NCBI RefSeq assembly: GCF_937616625.2
Contig: NC_065575.1
Coordinates: 5,959,501-6,023,500 of the forward strand
Reading direction: 5' to 3'
Length of the DNA: 64,000 nucleotides
Source: Mercurialis annua
Taxonomy: Eukaryota; Streptophyta; Magnoliopsida; Malpighiales; Euphorbiaceae
Part shown: one piece after another, positions 54,725 through 64,000 of the stretch
How the letters are laid out: each line of letters opens with the position of its first letter
Numbering within the stretch: the first letter of the stretch is position 1
The notes under the pieces: model-generated
Seen by the model: only the letters and a program-made list of their open reading frames with translations
Databases searched by the model: none
Told to the model about the DNA's origin: nothing
Made by a program: the position numbers and the translations under genes

Positions 54725-56424
54725 CTAAAGTCTAGTAATATCCTCGTCATCTGGACCTGAGGGGGGCTGCGGGGGGCGCATGGCTTCTGGTAGAGTGCTC
54801 ATCATCTTTGCCAGCTCCGAGCGGACCCTCTCAGCAATCCGCTCGTCGACGGAAGACTCCACATCCCTCTGAATCTCTTCCCGCATCCCTTGCACCCGAG
54901 CGGATACCTCTCTCTGGATCCGCTCCTCGATATCCTCGGTCGAGTGAGTCTGCTGGGACGACGAGCATGAGCCGCGGCGTACACCGGTGCCCTTGAATGA
55001 CGCGATGTACGAAGCTGCAGCTGAACCAACTCCGTAAACCCGCTGCTTCTTCACCGCCTCGAGAGACAAGAACAGTTCGTTCTCGTCGATGGACTGCGGG
55101 GTCGACGAACTGCCCTCAGCCGGGGAGGACTGGGTCGCAGCTGCACGCTCTGCAAGGAAACGCTCCTGAAAAAATAAACAAGTAGTCAAGTTAGTACGAT
55201 TTCGATAATCGAAAACAGAAATAGTTAAACTTTAAATTCCTAACTAAAATTCGGCAGCATCTCCTCTATAATACGAGCATCACCCATTTTCAGGGACTTC
55301 CTGCAAACAAACATGGACTACATACAATTCACAGTTCACAGTTCACAGTTCACAATTTATATTTCACATGTTTTAATTAACTACAATCAAGTAATAACGA
55401 TTCAATTTCAAGTTACATCAGACTTACATGCTTATCCTGCGACCTCTTGTCGACAAACTTGTTCCGATCGTCCTTTGTCGAGTGCATACGAACATGCAAC
55501 TCAGCATATGTCGCAGGACGACCGAGCTCCTGACTCTGAGACAAAAATCATAAATTTAATTCGATATAAATAATGAACATTTAAACACTATAATCATTTA
55601 AGTCTGAAGAATACAAATTTAGAAAAATTACCAAAACGGTCATATGCTTCACAGCTGAGCGCGATCCTGCCGTGTGGCGCACCGGTCCAGTCCCGGGCCC
55701 TGACGGCTCACTCATCCTGTTAGCCCGAGCGATGGCGGACTTCCTCTTCGCCGCAGCCGTATCCCAAATCGCATTCCATGCCGCCCAAATATCATCTGTG
55801 ACACTGTTATCCCTAACACTCTTCATCGCGTGAATTGTGTCCTTGTAACGATTAGCAGCATGTCTCATAAAGACATCTCTAATCGCCTGCTCGGGGTAGA
55901 TGGAGTCCCACCAAAACTTCTTCTGCACGTATTTAACAAATGAATAGATAATTAATTAGTAAATTTAAATAATATGAAACTTAAAATTGAATAAAATGTT
56001 AATGTAAATATTACCTTGAACTCCTCCCAGTAGAACGTCTTCTGCTCCGCCTTCAATCCCTTCCAGGAAGAACCTTCTATGAACCAGCAGGAACGAAAGA
56101 TGTCCAGCAAGCCTCTGGAGACCTTCCCGCTGTCATGTAGCCGCTCCCTATCATTTCAAAACATAAAATTAGTTAAATAGTGTTTTATAACTAAACTTTA
56201 AAAAATGGATAACAGTGATAATACCTTAGAGCGTCAGGTGCGACCTTTAACCTCCCCGAGGCATCAATCTCGTACTCGACCTGCTGCTGGGCCTCCCTCT
56301 GCGGCCCAGGCGCCGCCTGAAGCTGCGCATCGTCCCCGCCAGGTGGAGCGTCTGTGGGGGCAGTGTCTCTCGGATCTCTCTGATGACGGTCCTCAACACG
56401 TCTGCGGCTACCCTGACCCCTCAT
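54725..56424 (-). CDS. CACTA accessory protein, Transposase_24 (Ptta/En/Spm) type
   Basis: Gene model with exons 56424-56225, 56147-56015, 55922-55632, 55535-55428 and 55165-54725. It totals 1,173 nt and 390 residues, with all junctions GT-AG and in frame. The N-terminus (MRGQGSRRRVEDRHQ) is basic and Pro/Gln-rich. The middle contains KTFYWEEFKKKFWWD and an RYKDTIHAMK helix, then ELGRPATYAELHVRMH, which with the later KKQRVYGVGS fits the plant En/Spm Transposase_24 family. The C-terminus is a charged coiled-coil (EDIEERIQREVSARVQGM). By analogy with TNPA it would bind the subterminal repeats. It lies 168 bp downstream of the main transposase, in the same direction. A small alternative exon at about 55260-55310 was considered and left out because it breaks the frame. 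Confidence 0.8.
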
Positions 56425-56591
56425 ATCTACAAAGAAGTAGATATGCACATACAATTTCATACATAAATAACAAATATTAATAAATAATTAATCAATTCGT
56501 CGATAAACATACATATAAAAACATAAATATCAGTCATTAATGCATGTAACAATACTAGTCATACAGATTCTATTACATGAATTAGCCTACA

Positions 56592-59500
56592 CTACAACTC
56601 TTCGTAGTCCTCCGCTTCGTCTGATGAGGATGGTAGAAAATCATCGGCTGTCTCTGCTGTTGGCGCCGTTTCCAACGCCTCCTCATCTGCTTCCTCGTCC
56701 GGGTCAACCAAATTAGTCGGATTATCAGCTGTTTCCACATTAAGAGCATGTTCTACGACGTCGTCCTGGAAAGCCAGAATAACCTCATCTGGCATGTCAA
56801 GCTCAGATCTAGCCTTTATCCTGCATACTGCCCACCAGTCCTTTTTATCTCGTCTTTTACTTGGGTATGGTAAGTAATGGACTTGACCGGCCTGTTCGGC
56901 TAGAATAAAAGGTTCGTACTTGTTGTACCTCCTTCTGTGATTAACGTCTACCATGTTGTATCGACGATGCACTGACATACCCACGTTTGGAGTTGGATCG
57001 AACCAATCGCATTTAAATAGGACGGTCCTTTTAATTGGCAGCGCTGGATACTCTATCTCAATAATGTCAGTCAGCATTCCATAAAAGTCGCTTACGGCTG
57101 GACCGAATAGAGACCCTTTAACACAAACTCCACTATTCATAGTAACTCGATCCTCCCCATAATCTTGAGTATTGAATTTGAACCCGTTTACACGATATCC
57201 CTTATATGTTTTGACTGATCTAAGTGGGCCTTTCGCAAGACTTAGAATATAGGGATTCATACATGTAGCTGGGTCCTTCACCTGGAGGACAGTAAACATT
57301 TACATGAGTCGGCAATTAAAACGAACGAGAAATAAAAGAAGCCGTACGTTGCCAATACTTACATGTCCTTCAAACCAGGACACAAATTCCCTTTCTAACT
57401 TTCCTTCAACTTCGATCCGCGTGATCGCAGGGTTGATTGCATGCAATTCGTCTTCGAAAACACTTTCAGAAGAATACATCAGAATTTGTGAGCTGGCGCA
57501 TTAAATTTTGTAACTCAGTAATATATTGAAATGTGTAGAAGCAATGCTTACTCTCTGTAAGGTTCGATTTCCGCACAATTCAAAAGGACGTAACTCCGGG
57601 CGGCGACATATTCATACTCGTCCAGATGTCTTTTGCGGCAGGCACCTATGGGTTCCCCAACTGTTCTAAAAATTGAAAGTCGGTCGACATCATCATCCAT
57701 ATCGGTATCGAATACCTCATTTCTTTGCAGTCGACAGGGTAACGTCGGATCACCATCCGTGAAATAAAAAGAGGCAAATTTTGCTGTTTCCTCCATTAGG
57801 TATCCGCTACTAATGCTGCCTTCCACCCGACTTTTGTTGGATACCTTTTTTTTCAATTTCCGCAAATATCTGTTCAATCATGAATTGATTAATACAATTA
57901 AACACTTCAAACAAAAACCGATGAATATAAAAGATATTTATTTACATCACCTTTCAAACGGATACATCCACCGATACTGAACCGGTCCAGCCATTCTAGC
58001 TTCGTATGGCAGATGAACAGGAAGATGTTCCATCGAATCAAAAAAGCTGGGAGGAAATATGCGTTCCAACTTGCAAAGTATCTTCGGGATTTCTTCTTCC
58101 ATACGTTTCAGATCCTCGCCCTTAAGTGATGTAGCAGTTAACTCCCTGAAGAAGATACTCAACTCTGCTATAGGCTCCCATATCTCTTTTGGGAGAAGCT
58201 CACGCAGCGCAATTGGTAGGAGTCGCTGCATAAACACATGACAGTCGTGGATTTTCATGCCCATCATTTTCTGTTTGGTTGAATCAACACACCGAGACAA
58301 GTTTGACACGTAGCCATCCGGGAATTTAATTTGCTGAATCCATTCTAGCAATAATTTTTTTTGCTCCTTGTCCAGAGCATACAGTGCCTTCGGATATCTA
58401 CCAGTAGTTGGGTCTTGTGCTAGTTCCGGACGATCGCAAAAATCATTTAACTCTGCCCTTGATTTTGCATGGTCCTTTGTCTTTCCAGGAACATTCAGCA
58501 CGGTATTGAAAACGTTGTCAAAAACATTTTTCTCGATATGCATGACATCCAAATTATGCCGAATCACATTTGTTCTCCAATACGGCAAATCCCAAAATAT
58601 ACTTTTTCTGTTCCAACCACACTTCTTCGACAAGTCGGCATTAATAACTTCTGCATGGGGCTCATATGCCCTCCTAAAGCCTAGGTGGTCCACCTGTGCC
58701 AACAGTTCATCTCCTGTTTTCACCCTACGAAAATGGTTTTTTTCTTGTTTACCTTTTCGAAAATCGGTGACATTTCGACGAAAACGGTGCCCCGGAGGTA
58801 GAAACTTTCTGTGGCAGTCAAACCACGATTGTTTACCACTCTTAGTAAGCGTGAATGCATTCGTATCTTCCATGCAATATGGACATGCCAATCTACCTGA
58901 TGTGCTCCAACCAGATAGCATTGAATAGGCCGGGAAATCATTAATTGTCCACATAAGGGCCGCTTTCATCTGAAAGTTCTGACGCTTGTGAATATCAAAG
59001 GTCCGGATCCCAGATTCCCACAATTGGTTTAACTCTGCTATCAACGGCTGGAGGAAAATGTCCATAGTGTTTTTCGGATTACGCGGACCCGGGACAAGTA
59101 TCGTTAAAAACATGAACTCATCCTTCATGCACATGCCTGGCGGCAGATTATAAGGCGTCACAATTACCGGCCATGAAGAATAAGGTGACCCGAAACTGCC
59201 AAACGGTTGAAACCCATCAGTGCATAAGCCAAGTCTAACATTTCGAGGTTCGTCAGCAAAATCCGTATGCAACTCACTAAACCGTTTCCAGGCTGGAGAA
59301 TCAGACGGATGACACATTTTCCCGTCTTCCATTTCATGTTCGGCGTGCCATGTCATATGCCCAGCTGTGGCTTTCGACGCATACAACCTCTGCAGCCTCG
59401 GAGTAATTGGAAAATAAAACATCTTCTTATATGGCACGTTGGCCTTTCGTTTTCTGGAAGAATTGCTTTTGGTAACTGGTTTCCACCGTTCGTGGCCACA

Positions 59501-60229
59501 CACTTTACAACACGTTAAAGCCTCATCTTCCCCCCAGAAAAGCATGCAGTTGTAAAAACAGCATTCAATAACCTCCACCGGCAACCCCAAACCTTTCACC
59601 AGCTTTTTAATTTTAGCAAAATTTGCTGGCATCTTGTTCTCCTCTGGCAGCAATTCTTGCATTAAACTACAAATGTCGTCAATTAAAGCAACTGAACCCT
59701 GATGGCGACATTTAATGTCCAATATGTTAGTTGCTGCGGACAAAGGGGAATGTCTGTTATTCCCGGGCCATATTTCTTCTTCCGCCGAACGCATCATATC
59801 ATAAAATCTCTGGGCTTCCTGATTAGGAGGCTCTTCATCAGTAAACATTTCAGGACCAGCTGCATCGATCACCATTCTCTGAACTGCATCAAAACCATCC
59901 TCGTCATTTCCGTAGTCAAACTGATCGTAATTACCCGATGGCAGTGCCCAAGGAGGAGGATTCAAGACAGTGCCCTCACCGTGATGAACCCACACTTGGT
60001 AATCTTCAACAAACCCAGACTGCAACACATGTAACTTGACATCTTCTGGATCTCGGTAATTTGTGTTTCTGCATTTTCTCCTAGAGCACGGGCATTTTAT
60101 TTTTGCCCCACTCTTACATTCAGGATGTCGTAAAGCAAACTCGACAAACTCCTCAACCTTATCAAAAAATCCTTCCGCTAGCAATCCATTACTATGTCTA
60201 ATATACATCCAACTGCGGTCCTGATTCAT
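56592..60229 (-). CDS. CACTA TNP2-type transposase
   Basis: Gene model with exons 60229-57951, 57869-57552, 57462-57363 and 57281-56592. It totals 3,387 nt and 1,128 residues, GT-AG and in frame throughout. Domains in order: a transposase-associated N-terminal region with a Cys/His cluster (KIKCPCSRRKCRN, about 43-55); the TNP2 transposase core (Transposase_21), including TDGFQPFG, MCMKDEFMFLTILVPGPRNP and ACPYCMED; a DUF4218 region (HDCHVFMQRLLPIALRELLP onward) crossing the first intron; and a C-terminal DUF4216 region (VSDFYGMLTDIIEIEYP ... VLFKCDWFDP) ending in an acidic tail. It catalyses cut-and-paste transposition of CACTA elements in the nucleus. No frameshift or internal stop is evident. 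An upstream noncoding exon is possible. Confidence 0.88.
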
Positions 60230-60479
60230 GTCTGTTGCACAAATAATTAGGTGGTTTACAGGCTCAAGGATAGCAACGTCAATGAAATTGACTGCTAAAA
60301 GGGTATGGACCTATCCCATTCGCAAAACTGGCGCCCCGTAACCCGACCACCATATATGTGTAGGAACGGAAAAAAATATTCGGCAGCCTTCCGGCGTCGT
60401 TCTCCTTAAGTGCGCTATGTACTATATCCCGAGTAACGCTGATTAAATATTCTGTGAAGAACAAGCGTTACGCGGTATA

Positions 60480-61860
60480 TACCAATATGCACCCGGAGAA
60501 CAAACGCTAGAAAAACCACAAAATATTTTTCTACCGTAACTACGCATATATTTTTTCGGCAGTCAGATTACGGAAGCACGAGTTTTGCGAACTGTACAAA
60601 CTGTACAATCCCGCGACATTCAATAGATTGAAGTCACGAGACGGGAAATCTACGGCTAGGATTACGATTTTATTCGGTGGGAATAAAATCGTGTTTAATT
60701 AATTAAATTGAAGTGTTTTTAATCTAACTATGTAAATAAAATACAAAAAGAAATAAAACCTACTTGTTGTAGGGCAGAACCGCACGCCAACGCTGGATCC
60801 CGGTCAGAAAAATCGGAGCAGGCGTCTACTGTCACCAGCTATCAGGAATCCACAGCAGAGAGAGGTCTACAATAAAATTGTAATCTAATTGTTATTGTTT
60901 ACTAATCTAATTGTTATTATTTTCTAATCTAATTGTTATTATTTTCTAACAAAAATCGGACAGCATTTCCCCTAAAAATGAGCATCGCCCATTTTTCAGG
61001 GAAAGCCTGCAAGCAAATAAAACATATACGAAAATATCCAACATACCAATTCAAGTTAATGTTTTTAATTTAAGATACTTCTCAATTAATCACAATTATT
61101 TTTAATTACTAACGCAAAAATAACACAATTGAAATCTAATTAACCAAACGTCTAATAATTACTATTTAATTATAAAATTACCAAATATTATAAATTTAAC
61201 CTACAATTAAAAATTAATTAAGTAAGTAAACACATTTGACCTACAACTCACTAATAATTACGTATTAAATTAACCTTACTTAACACATTTGACCTAAATT
61301 AAATATGTTTATCAATTAGGCTTAATTAACCGGTTAATTACTAATTAATTAAAAATGAAACGATTATTTATCAAATAAACCTAATTAGGCTAATATATAA
61401 TCTATTTTAAATAAACTAATTAAATAAATCTAATTAGTCCATTATCAAACCTAATTTAATTTTAAAAAACACCTAATTTAATTTAATCTAACCTAATCTA
61501 AATAAACTAACTATTTAATTTAACCTAATCTAAATAAGTTTAATTTAATCTAAATATTTAATTTAATCTAAATATTTAATTTAATCTAACCTAATCTAAA
61601 TAAACACCTAATTTAATCTAACCTAATCTAAATATACTAACTATTTAATTTAATCTACTACACTTATAATAACTTAATTTAATTAAAATCAAATTTTATA
61701 AAAACTAACCTAGATGGACGTCGGCAAAACTGCGGGCAGCGGAAAGCGGCGGAGGCAGCAGCGGACTATTTTCAAAAAAATTAAAAATTAATTACATATA
61801 AATACAATAAAAACAAAATAATAAATAAAAACGTTAACTGAAATGGCAAACTGACCGGCG
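60480..61860. other. CACTA internal noncoding region (5' side)
   Basis: Upstream of the transposase start, this stretch holds short tandem words (TTTAATCTAACCTAATCTAAA repeated at 61480-61660; CTAATTGTTATTATTTT at 60890-60945) and the 65-bp duplicate of an intron sequence at 60945-61015. It is probably promoter, leader or first intron of the transposase gene. No coding exon was identified. Confidence 0.5.
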
Positions 61861-62060
61861 GCGTTGGTGGCCGGAGGAAATGGCAGGCGGCAGCGCAAGG
61901 CGGCAGTGGTGGGTGGAAGCGGCAGCGAGGGGAAGCGGCAGCGAGGGGAGGCGACAGCGAGGAGAGGCGGAAGGCGGAAGGCGGCAGCGAGGTGAGGCGG
62001 AAGGCGGCAGCGAGGTGGGTGGGTGGAAGCGGCAGAAAAGGGAAGAAAAGAAGAAAAAGG
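61860..62060. repeat. G-rich minisatellite in the CACTA 5' region
   Basis: Repeats of about 12-18 bp built on GCGGCAGCGAGG and GGCGGAAGGCGGCAGC run through 61870-62040, strongly G-biased on the plus strand. The 96-codon frame over it is repetitive (Gly/Arg/Glu) and not convincing as a gene. Confidence 0.7.
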
Positions 62061-62099
62061 ATCAGCGGCTGGAGAATGGGGAAGAAGAGGCTGCTCGTG

Positions 62100-62590
62100 T
62101 TTTAGGGCTAAATTTACCGACGGACAATTCCGTCGGCAAATTTAGCCCTAAAACGCTGCGCTTCATTTAGTTAGGATTTACCGACGGATTATATACGAAT
62201 CCGTCGGTAAACTTAACTGCCAAACGCAGCGTTTGAAGATGTGGAAATATGCCGACGGATATGAATTCCGTCGGCAAACTACCCGACGGATACCATTATC
62301 CGTCGGCAAAGGCAGTCGTAAAAACGGCGGGAGTTTACTTTGCCACTTCGCGCCTCAATTTCATGGGAAATTAGCGACGGATAATGCTTTCCGTCGGTAA
62401 ATTTCCCGACGGCTACTTAATCCGTCGACAATATCAGTCGGCAAAAACGCGGGAGTGTGCTTTCCCTCTTCCCGCCTCAAGTTCCTGGGAAATTGGCGAT
62501 GGACTTTTATCCGTCGCCGATTTCCGTCGGTAATGTGTTATATAGCGACGGAAATGTCGTCCGTCGGTAATTTCCGTCGCTATCTTCGGA
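62100..62590. repeat. CACTA subterminal repeats, right
   Basis: The same ACCGACGGA / TCCGTCGG words as at the left end, here spaced more widely and interspersed with two copies of a longer unit (GGGAAATTAGCGACGG / GGGAAATTGGCGATGG, near 62365 and 62487). Confidence 0.85.
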
Positions 62591-62606
62591 CATTCTAGTA
62601 GTGTAA

Positions 62607-62856
62607 GAGAAATTTATATATCTATAGTTTATATATAGATAAAATTACTTATTCCTAATTGAATTAGTAATTAATGAAGATAACACACTATTAGGATTAC
62701 GAAATAGAATTTGATTTTAACAAGTACTCTAATTGTTATATTGATTAGTGTATAGGATAATTTCCTATATTTTTTTAATTATTTCCTACATTCGCGGTAA
62801 TTTTTACTAATTGATTAACTTAAGATAAAGTTTTATATCAGAGTCTTTTTATATTA
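62607..62856. repeat. Segmental duplicate of the ISY1 upstream region (right part)
   Basis: A continuation, beyond the CACTA element, of the ISY1-locus duplicate. TTACTTATTCCTAATTG, AATTAATGAAGATAA and ATTGATTAGTGTATAGGATAATT match about 49345-49385, 50024-50082 and 51183-51200. It lacks both MITEs that occupy the original locus. Confidence 0.8.
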
Positions 62857-63816
62857 CTAGTTTTGTATTACGTGCTACGCACGTGGCTCGTGATTTAACT
62901 CGTCAATTTAATTATGTAATAATTAAATTTATTTTAAATATATTAATATATTTTATTTATGATCAAATATTAAATTAATTAGATTTTTTTTGTTAGAAGT
63001 AAACATATTACTTTAAATTTATTTTAAATATATTAATATATTTTATTTATGATCAAATATTAAATTAATTAGATTTTTTTTGTTAGAAGTAAACATATTA
63101 CTTTAATTTATTAATTTTAAAAATTAATTGATATCAAAAATAATTTTTTTATCACTATACTAATGTATTTTATGTATAATTAATATCAAATTACTCATAA
63201 TTCTTGCTGAATTGTGAAATATTTTTATGAGTTGGATTGAGACTATATATTAATTATACTAATGATTGAAGGCGTAGTAAATGTAATATTATATTAATTA
63301 AATTCGTCATAACTAATAGTGTGTTTCTTCCACAAACGTTCTTCCTCCCTAATTATTAAAAAAAATACTTTATAAATAGAATAATTAGAAAAGTAGATAA
63401 TTTCATTGAGAATTGTAAAATTATTGGACCTTTAAAAAATTTAAGCATTGAAATTGAATCAAATTAATTATGTGAAATAATCTTTGTATCCATGTCTAAG
63501 AAAAAAAACCATCAAAGCCTATCACAATTTGATCATTCTCTAATTTGTTAAAATAAAACCTTAATGTGAGCATTCACAATTTTAAGAAACGGAGAAGAAG
63601 GTTTGAAACAAATAGGATTCTATATGTTACCGAGTATAATGAGATGTTTTGATCTAACTTAAACTTTTTTATGAAATCAACGTCATTAATAATTGAATCT
63701 ATACTTAACTTAATAATTAATTAAGTAATTACCATTATACCTCTAATTATAATGAATTAGAAAGGGCTATTAGGTAAAAGTGCTTGTCCCCCCCATCCGT
63801 ACTTTTATATATAGTA
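62857..63816 (-). mobile_element. Non-autonomous Helitron, copy 3
   Basis: On the minus strand the 3' end is a hairpin (ACGTGCGTAGCACGT, complement at 62871-62885) followed by a spacer and CTAG at 62860-62857. The 5' side reads TACTATATATAAAAGTACGG from 63816, the family's start without its first TCTA. Those bases are expected beyond the next Helitron (63817 onward), which appears inserted at this A/T. Confidence 0.65.
62924..63103. repeat. Perfect 90-bp tandem duplication
   Basis: 62924-63013 is repeated head to tail at 63014-63103 with no differences that I can see, within Helitron copy 3. It is probably a recent replication slip or a Helitron-associated duplication. Confidence 0.9.
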
Positions 63817-64000
63817 CTAGTTTTTCGCCACGTGCTACGCACGTGAGCGATATTAATATGACCCGTTATTTATTATTTTATATTTAATAAAATGTTTTTT
63901 CTTTTAGTAATGTGTTATTTTATATACTTTCTTAGAATTGTGTTTTTTATTAGTTTTAAATATATCCTCTTTTTCTTTTTTATATTGTTAAAAAGTCATA
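63817..64000 (-). mobile_element. Helitron 3' end, copy 4 (continues past the window)
   Basis: On the minus strand the hairpin CACGTGCGTAGCACGTGG is followed by CGAAAAA and CTAG at 63820-63817, directly abutting the 5' part of Helitron copy 3. The 5' end lies outside the window. Confidence 0.65.

Larger units (their letters stand above)
54012..62603 (-). mobile_element. Complete CACTA (En/Spm) transposon
   Basis: The element of 8,592 bp starts CACTACAAGAATGTCCG and ends CGGACATTCTAGTAGTG, inverted with one mismatch. It is flanked by the 3-bp target duplication TAA (54009-54011 and 62604-62606). Both ends hold dense subterminal repeats. Two spliced genes read leftwards: a TNP2-type transposase (56592-60229) and a Transposase_24-type protein (54725-56424). 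Both models stay open through every exon, so the element has the expected equipment of an autonomous member. It interrupts the upstream region of the truncated ISY1 copy. A 65-bp intron sequence of the second gene (about 55246-55312) is repeated near 60945-61015. Confidence 0.95.

Noticed and set aside
55260..55310. Extra exon in the CACTA accessory gene
   Set aside because: Every acceptor/donor choice gives a stop or shifts the next exon. Joining 55428 directly to 55165 keeps the frame.
61880..62170. Gly/Arg/Glu-rich open frame of 96 codons
   Set aside because: Translation of a G-rich minisatellite in the CACTA element, with no recognisable fold.

Overview
This is a nuclear plant window, most likely from a eudicot. 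The genes are sparse and have canonical GT-AG introns. The intergenic DNA is AT-rich and filled with plant transposon classes: CACTA, Helitron, hAT-like, MULE-like and Stowaway-like MITEs, SINE and LINE. No species is claimed. There is no sign of prokaryotic, organellar or viral-genome sequence.

Layout. 1-10 kb: a LINE 3' tail at the window edge, a 1.42-kb direct repeat present twice (579-2000 and 6897-8315), a small Helitron, and a 5' fragment of an oil-body-lipase-like gene (3597-3918, minus strand). 10.2-10.9 kb: an intact intronless voltage-gated proton channel homologue (HV1, plus). 11-20.8 kb: MITEs, including a GC-rich 0.8-kb foldback element (16501-17304). 20.8-24.3 kb: a complete two-exon TMK4-like receptor kinase (plus). 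24.5-29.1 kb: a SINE with a 13-bp target duplication and several MITEs. 29.3-41.4 kb: tandem ten-exon class II serine carboxypeptidase genes on the minus strand. The left copy is broken by a 22-bp frameshifting deletion; the right copy is intact but has transposons in its introns. 43.2-44.8 kb: a GH17/X8 beta-1,3-glucanase in three exons (plus). 48.4-49.3 kb: an intact ISY1 splicing factor (minus). 53.5-54.0 kb: a truncated ISY1 paralogue. 54.0-62.6 kb: a structurally complete CACTA (En/Spm) transposon with two apparently open spliced genes. 62.9-64.0 kb: two more Helitrons, one apparently inserted into the other.

The host genes are unrelated housekeeping, signalling or cell-wall genes rather than a pathway cluster. 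The most informative biology is the mobile DNA. The ISY1 duplication supplies empty sites for three insertions (the CACTA and two MITEs). The carboxypeptidase pair supplies one for an intronic MITE. Helitron ends (5' TC, 3' hairpin plus CTAG, A/T insertion site) are visible in four copies of one family. I saw no wholly new biological system. The best candidates for follow-up are the apparently coding-competent CACTA element, the foldback element with its internal GC-rich palindrome, the nested Helitrons and the proton-channel substitutions.
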